This document shows, one piece after another, positions 42,939 through 51,773 of a stretch of DNA of 64,000 nt. A program made the position numbers and the translations under genes. Source of the stretch: Bacteroidaceae bacterium (lineage in GTDB: Bacteria > Bacteroidota > Bacteroidia > Bacteroidales > Bacteroidaceae); assembly GCA_017619335.1 (NCBI GenBank), contig JAFZSP010000085.1:50113-114112 (forward strand), in the 5' to 3' direction. Under the pieces are notes generated by a model. That model worked only from the letters and a program-made list of their open reading frames with translations. It did no database searches and was not told the origin of the DNA. The stretch's first letter is position 1. Every line of letters starts with the position of its first letter.

Positions 42939-43501
42939 GATAGGATTTTCTGCCAGACGAGGGCGTCGGTGAAGGTATCACCTTGGCGGAGCCAGTCACG
43001 CAGACGGGCGGAGGACTGATAGTTAAGGCGCTGGAAGAGGCGGTTGGCGGGCTGGTTGCCGGATGCGATGACGGCGTAGAGCTGATGGAGGTTCAGGCGC
43101 TGGGCGTAGGCTTCCAGCTGGCGCATGGCCACTTCCCCGAGGCCCTGGCTCTGGAACTCCGGGAGGATGGCAAGGCCAATCTCGGCACGCAGGTGCAGGG
43201 CTTCAAAGTTACAGAGGTCTGCCAGCCCCACGGTGCGCCAGAGACCCGCTTCCTCGCGCCAGTCCTTGCGCTCCACGCGCCACTCCGAGCGGCCTTCGCG
43301 AGCTTCTATGACGAGGCGTACCTGGCCGTCCTTGAAGATGTCGTTCTGTGCCGACTCCAGGTACTGTCGGATGGCGTAGCGGGAGTAGGGCACGGTGGTG
43401 GTGCCGTGCTGCCAGAATGTGGGGTCGTTCTCGATGCGATAGATGAGCTCCAGGTCTTCGGGCTCCATAGCGCGCAGGCGCGCTTCATTGAAGGATTTCA
43501 T
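42935..43501 (-). CDS. GNAT-family N-acetyltransferase
   Basis: Acetyl-CoA-dependent N-acetyltransferase of the RimJ/SpeG-like group, 188 residues. It opens with RLRAMEPEDLELIYRIENDP. The acetyl-CoA loop is in LAILPEFQSQGLGEVAM (Q-x-x-G-x-G), and the end ASGNQPANRLFQRLNYQ is typical. A charged insert (EAREGRSEWRVERKDWREE) sits between strands 3 and 4. The start lies within the last 17 bp of the glycosyltransferase gene, so it is the last gene of a recR-membrane protein-GT2-GNAT run. Acceptor unknown. Confidence 0.88.
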   Translation of the reverse strand: MKSFNEARLRAMEPEDLELIYRIENDPTFWQHGTTTVPYSRYAIRQYLESAQNDIFKDGQVRLVIEAREGRSEWRVERKDWREEAGLWRTVGLADLCNFEALHLRAEIGLAILPEFQSQGLGEVAMRQLEAYAQRLNLHQLYAVIASGNQPANRLFQRLNYQSSARLRDWLRQGDTFTDALVWQKILS

Positions 43502-44687
43502 TGGGGAGGATGATGGTTTTGGTGACTAAGGAGAAGGTGCCCAGGTGCAGCCATTGCTGCTGTTGTTCTTGTCCAAGGGCCATGAGCTGGAGAATGCGGG
43601 CGTAGGTGGCTGCGGGCGCATCGGTCTGATAGACAGCGTAGTTGCAGGTCTTGGCCAGCTCGGCCATCTGCAGGTGTCCGCCTCCGTCGGCAGAGGCCAT
43701 GCAACGGATAGGGACTTTGCCGTGCTGACGAGTGATGGCTGCCATTGCCTCCCAGCCCTCCTCATTACCGATGAAGAGCAGGCGGTCGGGCTGCTGGCCG
43801 CGGGCGTTCAGACGGGCCTGTAGGCGGTACCAGGCGCGCTTCACCTGTTGAATCATCATTTCCAGGGCGCCGCGGGCCACCACCGTGGGCTTGATGAAGA
43901 ACGCTGCCAGGCGGTAACGCCGTGCCAGGTGCTTGTTGAAGAAAATCAGCATGGCATCGTAGAAGCTGTGGACGTAGCGATAGCTGGTCTTCTGCGTGCT
44001 CTCACCCTTGTAATGGAGGATGCGGAACGACTGGTACCAGTTCTGCCAACCGTGCTGCAAGAGGTTGTAACTCAGGTCTATATCCTCGCCGTACATAAAG
44101 TAATCCTCACAGAGCAGTCCTGCCTGTTCCAGCGCTGTGCGGCGCAGGAGGAAGAAGGCTCCGGAGACGACTTCTATCTGTGCGGGTTGCTCTGCATCCA
44201 GGTAGCGCATGTAGTAACGCCCGAAACGGCGGCTGCGTGGGAAGAGCGAACAGAGGCCCGTAATCTTGTAGAACGAGGTGGCAGGGAAGGGGAGACCTCG
44301 GCGGGATTCAAAGGCGAAGGAGCCGTTGCGGTTCAACATGCGCGTGCCGGTGGCACCTGCTTGGGGGTGTTCATCCATGAAACGGACGGCCCCCGCGAGT
44401 GCGTCTTCACCAACGATTGTGTCGGGGTTCAGCAGCAGGACGTATTCGCCCTGGGACTGGCGGATGGCCTGGTTATTGGCACGGGCAAAGCCCGCATTCT
44501 CTTGGTTTTCAATGAAATGCACCTGCGGAAAGAAACGGCGGACGTAATCCACAGTGCCGTCGGTGCTGGCATTGTCCACCACCCACACGTCGGCATCCAT
44601 CCCTTGGGTGGCACGCAGGACGCTGTCGATGCACTGCACAAGGTAGTGGCGAACGTTGTAGCTGACAATAACGACAGACAGCTGCAT
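43485..44687 (-). CDS. Glycosyltransferase family 2
   Basis: GT-A fold glycosyltransferase of 400 residues, of the rhamnosyltransferase-like group acting on surface glycans. Key segments are LSVVIVSYNVRHYL, VVDNASTDGTVDYV, NAGFARANNQAIR, the metal-binding LLLNPDTIV, and GEDIDLSYNLL. After residue 290 comes a C-terminal part with a loose Rossmann-like look (QQPDRLLFIGNEEGWEAM) that is not part of the basic GT2 fold. The start at 44687 is chosen because its ATG overlaps the upstream stop codon by one base (TGATG). Confidence 0.9.
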   Translation of the reverse strand: MQLSVVIVSYNVRHYLVQCIDSVLRATQGMDADVWVVDNASTDGTVDYVRRFFPQVHFIENQENAGFARANNQAIRQSQGEYVLLLNPDTIVGEDALAGAVRFMDEHPQAGATGTRMLNRNGSFAFESRRGLPFPATSFYKITGLCSLFPRSRRFGRYYMRYLDAEQPAQIEVVSGAFFLLRRTALEQAGLLCEDYFMYGEDIDLSYNLLQHGWQNWYQSFRILHYKGESTQKTSYRYVHSFYDAMLIFFNKHLARRYRLAAFFIKPTVVARGALEMMIQQVKRAWYRLQARLNARGQQPDRLLFIGNEEGWEAMAAITRQHGKVPIRCMASADGGGHLQMAELAKTCNYAVYQTDAPAATYARILQLMALGQEQQQQWLHLGTFSLVTKTIILPNEILQ

Positions 44688-45073
44688 CACTCTCGGGGCC
44701 AGATGAAGATGAAGGGAACGACAGACATCAAAGCCAGGTAACCGCAGGTGACATCGAAACCTAACAGGTAGTACATCAGTGTGTTATACAGCAGCGGCAG
44801 ACCCAGCAGACACAGGCGGTAGGTGCTCCAGCGGGTGAAGGCGAGGTCGTCTGTATTCACTGCCTGGCGCACCTTCTCAAAATGAAAGAGCTTCATGGCC
44901 AGGGGAATGCAAACGAGGGCAAGGACTATGCCGATGATTTCCAGCACGTAGGCTGTCTGCGGATTGTCCGCCAGTTGTCCGCCTTCCAGCAGGCCCGTCT
45001 CGAAGATGACGGCCAGCAGTGCGGCTGTCAACAATTCACAGATGTATGTGATTCTCAGAAATTTGATATTCAT
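44687..45073 (-). CDS. Small four-helix membrane protein (unknown function)
   Basis: A 128-residue inner-membrane protein with about four hydrophobic segments (ITYICELLTAALLAVIF, AYVLEIIGIVLALVCIPLAM, LCLLGLPLLYNTLMYYLLG, CGYLALMSVVPFIFIW). I do not recognise a named family. It lies between recR and a glycosyltransferase gene and overlaps the latter by one base, so it is translationally coupled to it. Confidence 0.8.
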   Translation of the reverse strand: MNIKFLRITYICELLTAALLAVIFETGLLEGGQLADNPQTAYVLEIIGIVLALVCIPLAMKLFHFEKVRQAVNTDDLAFTRWSTYRLCLLGLPLLYNTLMYYLLGFDVTCGYLALMSVVPFIFIWPRE

Positions 45074-45113
45074 TATTCATTATCATTATTGATTATCATT
45101 ATTCATTATTGAA
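45071..45113 (-). repeat. Near-heptamer leader of the small membrane protein gene
   Basis: On the coding strand the spacer reads AATAATG and AATAATC words of 7 and 6 bp, and the start codon is the ATG of the last word. The period is mixed 7/6. Confidence 0.55.
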
Positions 45114-45126
45114 GTTTCGCAAGTAA

Positions 45127-45247
45127 AACCCCGAAGGGGTGTCAAGACCACAGGCAGGGGTGTAACCCCTGCTAATGGGCAAGACACAACACAAACCCCG
45201 AAGGGGTGACAGAATGAAAATGGATGCTCTTTAACCCCTTCGGGGTT
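45127..45247. repeat. REP-like cluster of four GC-rich palindromes
   Basis: ACCCCGAAGGGGT occurs twice (45127-45140, 45194-45207, each preceded by A). The palindrome GCAGGGGT-GTA-ACCCCTGC lies at 45154-45172, and AACCCCTTCGGGGTT in the other orientation at 45233-45247. The cluster fills the spacer downstream of recR. Confidence 0.85.
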
Positions 45248-45282
45248 GATTTTCAGAGATTTCATCACTTGAGAGACTTAAG

Positions 45283-45303
45283 TTCATTATTCATTATTCA
45301 TAA
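45283..45303 (-). repeat. Heptamer array downstream of recR
   Basis: TTCATTA, TTCATTA, TTCATAA on the plus strand, ending at the base before the recR stop codon. Confidence 0.65.
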
Positions 45304-45912
45304 TTATGTGCCCTTGAAGGGTCGGCGGTCCACGATGGAGCGTCCCAAGGTGACCTCATCGGTATATTGCAGTTGGTCGTTCTGTGCCACGCCGCGGGCA
45401 AGGGTGGTGACGCGCACGTCGGCATCGGCCAGGCGGCGGTAGATGTAGAAACAGGTGGTGTCACCTTCCATCGTGGGGCTCAGGGCGAGGATGATTTCCT
45501 GCACCTCCGGCTCCCGAGCGCGCTCCACAAGTGACAGAATCTCAAGGTCTTGAGGCCCTATGCCATCCATGGGGGAAATAATGCCTCCAAGGACGTGATA
45601 AACCCCTCGGTACTGCTGTGTGGCCTCGATGGCCATCACGTCCTGCACGTTTTCCACCACACAGATGGTCGTGTGGTCACGGCTGGGGTTGGAGCAGATG
45701 CTGCAGCGTTCCTCGTCGGAGATGTTGTGACAGTCCACACAGTAGCGCACGTTCTGCACCAGCTCGTTCAGGGTATTGGCAAAGGCTTCCACATCCTGCC
45801 GCTCACGGCGCAACAGATGCAGCACCAGCCGCATGGCCGTCTTGCGACCAATACCAGGCAGGCTGGCAAACTGTTCCACGGTACGTTCCAGATAAACAGA
45901 AGGTATTTCCAT
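45304..45912 (-). CDS. recR: Recombination mediator RecR
   Basis: RecFOR-pathway protein that helps load RecA at gaps, 202 residues, normal length. It has the N-terminal helix-hairpin-helix ([17 protein letters not shown]), the zinc finger [16 protein letters not shown], the Toprim domain ([23 protein letters not shown]) and the Walker-B-like end. nhaD lies 26 bp upstream on the same strand, so recR may be transcribed from the nhaD promoter. Confidence 0.97.
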   Translation of the reverse strand: MEIPSVYLERTVEQFASLPGIGRKTAMRLVLHLLRRERQDVEAFANTLNELVQNVRYCVDCHNISDEERCSICSNPSRDHTTICVVENVQDVMAIEATQQYRGVYHVLGGIISPMDGIGPQDLEILSLVERAREPEVQEIILALSPTMEGDTTCFYIYRRLADADVRVTTLARGVAQNDQLQYTDEVTLGRSIVDRRPFKGT

Positions 45913-45938
45913 TGCTGCTTTGCCCTTTAATCAGTGAA

Positions 45939-47357
45939 TCACCGCAGCCACAAATCCACGATGAAGTAGGTCCCCAGACCCACGAGCCAGCCCAATAGCA
46001 CTTTTGGCATGATGTGCCGGATGTACCACGCCATGGAGACGTCTTCGGCCTTCATCAGGGCGTAGCCGCTCAGGTTGCCGATGGGCAGCAGGCAGCCAGC
46101 CACGCAGCCGCTATATATAATAAGGTGCCAGTACTGCCCGTTCTGGACAAAGGATTCGGCGTAAACGGGGTCCAGGGCATTGGCGGTGGCCAGGGCAGCT
46201 GCGTCGGTTGCCACAGGATAGATGTTGATGGCCGTCAGCACCAGCGCAATATTGTCCAGCACGGCACTGATGAGGCCCATCGCCACACTCATAATGTAGA
46301 TGTTGTGTATCCACTCGTCACACCAGGCAGAAAGGGTTGACATAATGCCCGTCTCAATCAAGAGGCTGACGCAGAGGAAGATACCCACCACGTAGAGAAT
46401 GGTCTGCATACTGACAAACTGGAAATGCAGGTCGATGCGTGCATCTAAGGGTTGACCCGAACGGATGCGGCGGCGGTTCATAATCTCGTGGACCACCCAC
46501 AGTACACCCAGCACACACATGGCGCCCAGGAACGGCGGCAGATGGGTGATGCGGTGGTAGGTGGGGATGAACCACAGACCGCCGAGTCCCACGACCAACA
46601 GCAGTATGCGCTGCCACAGCCGCAGCGTGTTCTGGTCACCGCGGTAACGGGTGGATGGACGTACAATCTCAATGTGTGCCGGCAGGGCGCGCCCGATGAG
46701 TGCTGTGGGGATGGCGATGGCGATGAGGGCAGGCAGGACGAGGGCGGCCGTGAAGTCGGTGGGAGTGATGGCACCCTTGGTCCAGACGAACAGTGATGTG
46801 ATGTCACCGATCACAGTGGTGGCACCGCTGCAGTTGGCGGCGATCACGATGGCCGAGCCTATCCACATGCGCCAGCGTGTCTGCTGGATGATGTTCTTCA
46901 TGATCATCAGCATCAGCACCGTCGTGGTCAGGTTGTCCAGGTTGGCCGAGAGCAGACAGGTGAACCCCACCAGTCCCCAGAGCAGCACGCGGCTGTCCTT
47001 GGTGCGGACAAGGTCGGTGATGAAGTCGAAACAGCCGTTGGCGTTCAGCACAGAGGCTATGTTCATCGTGGCCAGCAGGAAGAGGGCAACGCCTCCGAGG
47101 TCGGCGGCGTAACGGATGAAGACGTGACGGGCAATGTACTCCTTGACGAGTTCGCTGGTGGCGGCGGCACCGTCGGCAAAGGCGGCAAAGGCTGTGCCAT
47201 GCATCTTCAGGATGAAATCCATTCCAGTGCAGATGAAGAGAATCCATCCCACCACACCGACGAAGAGGGCGATGGTGGCTTTGTTGATGTTGGTGACGTG
47301 CTCGTTGGAGATGAGCACGTAGCCAATCAGGATGAGTGAAAGGATGGCAATGGTCAT
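45939..47357 (-). CDS. nhaD: NhaD-type sodium/proton antiporter
   Basis: Inner-membrane Na+/H+ antiporter of the ion-transporter superfamily, 472 residues with about twelve hydrophobic segments. NhaD-type stretches are LLSANLDNLTTTVLMLMIMK, VIAANCSGATTVIGD and VLDNIALVLTAINIY. The start at 47357 (MTIAILSLILIGYV) follows the promoter box by 59 bp; the longer frame begins upstream of the likely transcript start region and is basic and non-conserved. It heads the nhaD-recR run. Confidence 0.92.
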   Translation of the reverse strand: MTIAILSLILIGYVLISNEHVTNINKATIALFVGVVGWILFICTGMDFILKMHGTAFAAFADGAAATSELVKEYIARHVFIRYAADLGGVALFLLATMNIASVLNANGCFDFITDLVRTKDSRVLLWGLVGFTCLLSANLDNLTTTVLMLMIMKNIIQQTRWRMWIGSAIVIAANCSGATTVIGDITSLFVWTKGAITPTDFTAALVLPALIAIAIPTALIGRALPAHIEIVRPSTRYRGDQNTLRLWQRILLLVVGLGGLWFIPTYHRITHLPPFLGAMCVLGVLWVVHEIMNRRRIRSGQPLDARIDLHFQFVSMQTILYVVGIFLCVSLLIETGIMSTLSAWCDEWIHNIYIMSVAMGLISAVLDNIALVLTAINIYPVATDAAALATANALDPVYAESFVQNGQYWHLIIYSGCVAGCLLPIGNLSGYALMKAEDVSMAWYIRHIMPKVLLGWLVGLGTYFIVDLWLR

Positions 47358-47416
47358 AGTCTTTGTTTGGTGCGCTTTTTTGTTTGTTGAGGGGCCTTTT
47401 TTGCCCTTTGCGAGCA

Positions 47417-47424
47417 CAAAGATA
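47417..47424 (-). promoter_or_regulatory. Promoter -7 box for nhaD
   Basis: TATCTTTG on the minus strand, 59 bp before the chosen ATG. Confidence 0.65.
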
Positions 47425-47484
47425 GGACTTTTTTTGCATTTTTGACGCTTTCTCGGGCAAGAAAATCACTTTTTCCTGCAGAAA

Positions 47485-47516
47485 TTTGCAAAATTGCAGG
47501 GATTGCCTTACCTTTG
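47485..47516 (+). promoter_or_regulatory. Promoter of tRNA-Gly and perhaps rarA
   Basis: TTTG (47485-47488), 20 bp, then TACCTTTG (47509-47516), 25 bp before the tRNA. Confidence 0.8.
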
Positions 47517-47541
47517 CAGTGCTTTTTAAGACAAACATGCT

Positions 47542-47614
47542 GCGGTAATAGCTCAGTTGGTAGAGCATTGGCTTCCCAAGCCGAGGGTCGCGGGTTCGAG
47601 TCCCGTTTACCGCT
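47542..47614 (+). tRNA. tRNA-Gly (anticodon CCC)
   Basis: Acceptor GCGGTAA/TTACCGC, D stem GCTC/GAGC, anticodon stem TTGGC/GCCGA around loop TTCCCAA giving anticodon CCC, T stem GCGGG/CCCGT with loop TTCGAGT, discriminator T. CCA is not fully encoded (CCT follows). rarA starts 9 bp later, so the tRNA may be cut from the rarA transcript. Confidence 0.95.
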
Positions 47615-47623
47615 CCTTTCCCC

Positions 47624-48889
47624 ATGAAACCATTAGCAGAAAGAATGCGTCCCGTCACCCTTGACGGTTACATCGGCCAGCAACATTTAGTCGGGCCGGG
47701 GGCTGTGCTGCGCAGGATGATTGAGAGCGGACGCGTTTCTTCTTTTATCCTCTGGGGACCGCCGGGAGTCGGAAAAACAACCCTTGCACAGATTATTGCC
47801 CACACGCTGGAGACGCCGTTCTACACGCTGTCTGCCGTCACCAGCGGCGTGAAAGACGTGCGGGACGTCATAGAGCGCGCCAAGGGAGCACGCTTCTTCC
47901 AGCAGAACAGCCCCATCCTGTTCATCGATGAGATTCACCGTTTCTCCAAGTCCCAGCAGGATTCGCTGCTCGGAGCCGTGGAGCAGGGCGTGGTGACGTT
48001 GATCGGTGCCACCACGGAGAATCCCTCTTTTGAAGTTATCAGGCCGCTGCTCTCCCGTTGTGCGGTCTATGTGCTCCAGTCGCTGGGAAAGGATGATTTG
48101 CTGCAGTTGATGAACCGTGCCTTGCAGGAAGATATTGTACTGCGGGAGAAGAAAGTTACCGTCCAGGAGACCGAGGCACTGCTTCGTTACAGCGGAGGAG
48201 ACGCTCGCAAGCTGTTGAATATCATTGAACTGGTCACAGATAGTGAAGAGGAAGAAATCGTGATCACGGACAAGCTGGTGGCCGAGCGCCTGCAGCAGAA
48301 CCCACTGGCCTACGACAAGGGCGGTGAGATGCATTACGACATTATCTCGGCCTTCATCAAGAGTATTCGTGGCAGCGACCCAGACGGCGCCATTTACTGG
48401 CTGGCCAGAATGATAGAGGGCGGCGAAGACCCCGAGTTTATTGCCCGCCGGTTGGTGATTTCCGCCTCGGAAGATATAGGGCTGGCCAATCCCAATGCGC
48501 TGCTGCTGGCCAATGCAGCCTTCGATACGGTGCGGAAAATCGGGTGGCCCGAGGGACGCATCCCACTGGCAGAAGCCACCGTCTATCTGGCCACGTCGCC
48601 CAAGAGCAATTCTGCTTACATGGCCATCAATGATGCAATGTCCTTTGTTCGACAGACTGGAAATCAGCCTGTTCCGTTGCATCTGCGCAATGCGCCCACC
48701 AGCCTCATGGAGGAACTGGGATACAGCAAGGGCTACAAGTATGCGCATGATTATGAGGGCAATTTTGTGGAACAGCAGTTCCTGCCCGACGGCGTTACTC
48801 AACGTTTCTGGCACGCCCAGTCCAATGCCTCTGAGGACAAGTTGAAGCAGCGCATGATTCAACTCTGGGGCAAGCGCTTTGAGAATTAG
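47624..48889 (+). CDS. rarA: Replication-associated recombination protein RarA (MgsA)
   Basis: AAA+ clamp-loader-like ATPase acting at stalled forks, 421 residues. It shows [19 protein letters not shown], Walker [13 protein letters not shown], Walker [16 protein letters not shown], sensor 1 [12 protein letters not shown], the arginine finger region LLSRCAVY, and the C-terminal tetramerisation part ([15 protein letters not shown]). It has no promoter box of its own between the tRNA and the ATG. Its stop overlaps the stop of the convergent glycosyltransferase gene. Confidence 0.96.
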   Translation: MKPLAERMRPVTLDGYIGQQHLVGPGAVLRRMIESGRVSSFILWGPPGVGKTTLAQIIAHTLETPFYTLSAVTSGVKDVRDVIERAKGARFFQQNSPILFIDEIHRFSKSQQDSLLGAVEQGVVTLIGATTENPSFEVIRPLLSRCAVYVLQSLGKDDLLQLMNRALQEDIVLREKKVTVQETEALLRYSGGDARKLLNIIELVTDSEEEEIVITDKLVAERLQQNPLAYDKGGEMHYDIISAFIKSIRGSDPDGAIYWLARMIEGGEDPEFIARRLVISASEDIGLANPNALLLANAAFDTVRKIGWPEGRIPLAEATVYLATSPKSNSAYMAINDAMSFVRQTGNQPVPLHLRNAPTSLMEELGYSKGYKYAHDYEGNFVEQQFLPDGVTQRFWHAQSNASEDKLKQRMIQLWGKRFEN

Positions 48890-49773
48890 TCAAGCGAGAG
48901 GTAATATCCTAACTTGTAGAAAGAGAAGATTTTCAGATTGGGGCTGGAGCTGAGGAGGTTTCGGCGCATGGACTTGTGGAACAAACGGAACAAGTCCCGG
49001 ACAATGCCTGTCAGATGACAGCGGCGGAATCGTGCGGCCACGTTCTCTATCATGTAATAACCTTGCAGACGTCCCTCAATTCCGTGCAGCGTTCGCAGCG
49101 CTTCCTCGGTCTTGGAGAGGAAAACAGGATTGGATTCAATGTCACCATTCAGCAGTGGATTGTCAATGTACAGCACTTTGAGACCTCGCTGGTCCAGTTG
49201 CATTCCGAACTGAATGTCCTCACAGCCGTAGGCTTGGATGCGTTCATCAAAGCGCACTTGCTGAAAGACCTCCCTGCGGATGAGGAAGGAAAATGTGCGG
49301 AAGGGCACCTTCTTGCCCTCTCGCAGAAGGCGGTTGAGGCGGCTGGCCGTGAAATGACCTTCGGCAGCCAACTCATAACGCCACCGCAACTCGCATCCTT
49401 CATGGGGAAGCTGGCGGGGATGGCAGATGCCACCACAGATGACGTCGGCTTCGGTGGTGTCTTTTAGGTAGTTGGTAAGGAATTGTGAATCAATAACCTC
49501 TGCATCGCAATCCATGAAGAGCAGCCACTTTCCCTTGGCTGCATCGGCCAGACGGTTGCGGTTGGCAGAGCGTCCCAGATTGTGGCTGGCTCGCAACACA
49601 CGCACGGTGGGCAGTGCTGCCACTTCCTCCAGCCAAGCAGTCTCACTCGTGGAAGCATCATCCCCCACCAGTACCTCGGCCGTGAGACCGTCAGCCTGGG
49701 CCAACTGCACCAGACGCTCTACTAACGCGCGCGCGTTATAATTATAGGTAGGGATGAGAATGGAGAGCGTCAT
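48886..49773 (-). CDS. Glycosyltransferase family 2 (second)
   Basis: GT-A glycosyltransferase, 295 residues. Conserved segments are LSILIPTYNYNARALV, LVGDDASTSET, HNLGRSANRNRLADAAKGKW, the metal-binding FMDCDAEV, and YGCEDIQFGMQL. It may act in surface polysaccharide or lipid glycosylation; acceptor and donor are unknown. Its ATG overlaps the epimerase stop by 3 bases, so the two genes are coupled. Confidence 0.9.
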   Translation of the reverse strand: MTLSILIPTYNYNARALVERLVQLAQADGLTAEVLVGDDASTSETAWLEEVAALPTVRVLRASHNLGRSANRNRLADAAKGKWLLFMDCDAEVIDSQFLTNYLKDTTEADVICGGICHPRQLPHEGCELRWRYELAAEGHFTASRLNRLLREGKKVPFRTFSFLIRREVFQQVRFDERIQAYGCEDIQFGMQLDQRGLKVLYIDNPLLNGDIESNPVFLSKTEEALRTLHGIEGRLQGYYMIENVAARFRRCHLTGIVRDLFRLFHKSMRRNLLSSSPNLKIFSFYKLGYYLSLD

Positions 49774-50645
49774 TCGATGATGATCTCGTAGCTCGTGCTC
49801 CAGGTCTGTCCCGGCTCTGCCTTCTCAATGAAGTGACGATTCAAGAATTCACCCTGATAACCCACGGGGTCACAGCAGCCGTGCCAGGGTTCGATGCACA
49901 TGAAAGGTGCGCGCCCGTTGCAGGGTGACCAGAGGGCCGTGATAGGCATTGAATGGCGCACGGTGACAAAGGGACGTCCTTGCTTGTCGTGCAGGGTGAC
50001 CCGGTGGATGCGTCCTGTGGAATCTACGATGGTGTCACAAGTGAACGTCTCGTTGGTCAACGGCAGCAGGCCGTCGGCAGGGATTTCCACGTCAAATGTC
50101 TCGGCGGCTGAATAGCCTCCAGGGGCAATCATCGTGCTCCGAAGGGGACTGCCTGCATCGAAGGACAGGAAACCGTGAACGGGTTCATCTGCATGGAAAT
50201 GAGGATATTGGAAAGCGGGATGGGCGCCAATTTGGAAGGGCATTACACGCGAGTCCAAGTTGGTGACGCTCCATCCGACGGTCAGGACGTTGCGCAGAAG
50301 GGTGTAGTCTATTCGGAGCTCAAAATCAAAAGGCCAACGGGCTCGACTCTCCTCGTTGGCACGACAGACGAAAGCCATGTGACGATCCTCGTCCACGATT
50401 TTCTCAAACATCATATCCCGCGCGAAGCCGTGTTGGAAGATTTCGTAGGTTTGGCCGTCGATGCATGCCTTGTTGTCCCACACTCTTCCCACACAAGGGA
50501 AGAGAACGGGTGCACGACGATCCCAGTAGGCGGGGTCGCCCTGCCACAGGTATTCCGTGGGAGAGGTGACGCGGCGAATGCTTTGTAATTCAGCGCCTTT
50601 GGGGGAAATTTCTATTTCCAGTATTCCGTTGGATAAATACTCCAT
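49770..50645 (-). CDS. Aldose 1-epimerase family protein
   Basis: Cytoplasmic galactose-mutarotase-like protein, 291 residues, of the LacX/YeaD-like branch. It keeps ISPKGAELQSIR, DRRAPVLFPCVGRV, the His in IFQHGFARD, the second His in GAHPAFQYP and the catalytic Glu in CIEPWHGC. The family interconverts sugar anomers, but the substrate cannot be fixed. It is the first gene of the pair with the GT2 gene. It lies downstream of the holin-like gene by about 50 bp. Confidence 0.92.
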   Translation of the reverse strand: MEYLSNGILEIEISPKGAELQSIRRVTSPTEYLWQGDPAYWDRRAPVLFPCVGRVWDNKACIDGQTYEIFQHGFARDMMFEKIVDEDRHMAFVCRANEESRARWPFDFELRIDYTLLRNVLTVGWSVTNLDSRVMPFQIGAHPAFQYPHFHADEPVHGFLSFDAGSPLRSTMIAPGGYSAAETFDVEIPADGLLPLTNETFTCDTIVDSTGRIHRVTLHDKQGRPFVTVRHSMPITALWSPCNGRAPFMCIEPWHGCCDPVGYQGEFLNRHFIEKAEPGQTWSTSYEIIIE

Positions 50646-50696
50646 TTGACTTTAAGCTAATAAAAGTGAATCTTGGGACAAAGGGTGGGAGCGTGG

Positions 50697-51302
50697 CTAC
50701 TTCCGTTTCCGTCCTAATTTAAAGAGCGCTCTGGCAGCTGCCACGGCACTCACGCCAATCTGCACACCCCGGAAAATGGTGTATCCGTTCTGGAAGAGGT
50801 TGCTGGCGGTCTCCCAACCGTTCTTGGGTTGGGATGAAGGGGACAGCAGACCGCGGGCAGAGTCGCGCATTTCTTCCTGATTCTCATCCAGTTGCTCGCG
50901 CAGGTGCTGCTTCTCCATTGTGATGCCTTCCTGGGTGGGCACTGCCAATTGGGAGACGAAGAGCTTCACCATGAAGCGTGTGGTGGGAAAGATGATCCAG
51001 GCTCTCCGTTTGGCCCACACCATCGCCACCGCCAAGAACAGCACTGCGGCAATGATGACGAATCCTAACATTGTGCTGTCCAGGAGTTCACCTAACCAGT
51101 AGGCCAGAGCGAAACTGGCGAAGAGCAGCACCATGGAACCCACGAGTATCAGGATGGCCCACAGGGCGATGGCCGAGAAGAGGCGTGCCAGAATCTCGGC
51201 GCTGTTCAGGCTGACGTACTGTTTTTGCAGACTCCACCACTGACGAGCCTCCTCATAGAGTTGGCTCATCTGGGCGGTGGTCTGTTCGTTGTTGAAGAAC
51301 AT
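50697..51302 (-). CDS. Phage_holin_3_6-like membrane protein
   Basis: A 201-residue membrane protein with two close hydrophobic segments (ILARLFSAIALWAILILVGS and LGFVIIAAVLFLAVAMVWA), preceded by a helical soluble start and followed by a charged tail. It fits the holin-like family that, together with YtxH proteins, is chromosomal in many Bacteroidota and is not a sign of a prophage. The YtxH gene lies 2 bp upstream. Confidence 0.8.
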   Translation of the reverse strand: MFFNNEQTTAQMSQLYEEARQWWSLQKQYVSLNSAEILARLFSAIALWAILILVGSMVLLFASFALAYWLGELLDSTMLGFVIIAAVLFLAVAMVWAKRRAWIIFPTTRFMVKLFVSQLAVPTQEGITMEKQHLREQLDENQEEMRDSARGLLSPSSQPKNGWETASNLFQNGYTIFRGVQIGVSAVAAARALFKLGRKRK

Positions 51303-51304
51303 CT

Positions 51305-51520
51305 TTATTCTGCAGCCTCGGCGGCGTTGGAGAGTTCTTCGCTGATGTCACTCACGAGTGCATCCATTTCCTTGCGGTTGAGTCTGATGCCGCGCTTGCG
51401 CAGTGCTTCTGCGATGCGTTCACGGGTGTCTGCACCTTTTTCAGGAGCCAGCAGGAGTCCTGCACATGAACCGATGGCTACACCACTGAGGAATGCCAAG
51501 AAATAATTGACTGCTTTCAT
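51305..51520 (-). CDS. YtxH domain-containing protein
   Basis: A 71-residue protein with one membrane-associated helix (MKAVNYFLAFLSGVAIGSCAGLLLAPEKG, written here as VNYFLAFLSGVAIGSCAG plus LLLAPEKG) and a charged helix after it. LLLAPEKGADTRERI is the YtxH signature. General-stress or envelope roles are known for some members. It is the first gene of a two-gene unit with the holin-like protein. Confidence 0.88.
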   Translation of the reverse strand: MKAVNYFLAFLSGVAIGSCAGLLLAPEKGADTRERIAEALRKRGIRLNRKEMDALVSDISEELSNAAEAAE

Positions 51521-51594
51521 TGTTCTTTGGGTGTTAAAGGGGTTAATACTTCGATTTTATGCGTTTTAATGCTTATTATGGTCATTTATTGGTG

Positions 51595-51602
51595 CAAATA
51601 TA
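51595..51602 (-). promoter_or_regulatory. Promoter -7 box for the YtxH-holin pair
   Basis: TATATTTG on the minus strand, 74 bp before the ATG. Confidence 0.65.
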
Positions 51603-51719
51603 CGTGTTATTTGCGTTCGTTGGGTGCTTTTCAGGTGTTTTTTTGCAAAATATTCGTTAAAAAGCGCTTTTTTAACGTTTTTTTTGAGGCAAGATGCTTT
51701 ATAGTTTCATCTTTTGTTG

Positions 51720-51727
51720 TAATTTTG
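51720..51727 (+). promoter_or_regulatory. Promoter -7 box for the SPOR lipoprotein gene
   Basis: TAATTTTG 46 bp before the ATG. Confidence 0.65.
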
Positions 51728-51773
51728 TGCCCGTAAAAGTTATTTTTCATTCAAATAAAGGAGTAAAACAACA

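Noticed and set aside
47687..48862. 391-residue minus-strand frame inside rarA
   Set aside because: Shadow of rarA, no recognisable domain.
50697..51520. Prophage remnant suggested by a holin-like gene
   Set aside because: Holin-like plus YtxH pairs are ordinary chromosomal envelope genes in Bacteroidota, and no other phage gene is near.
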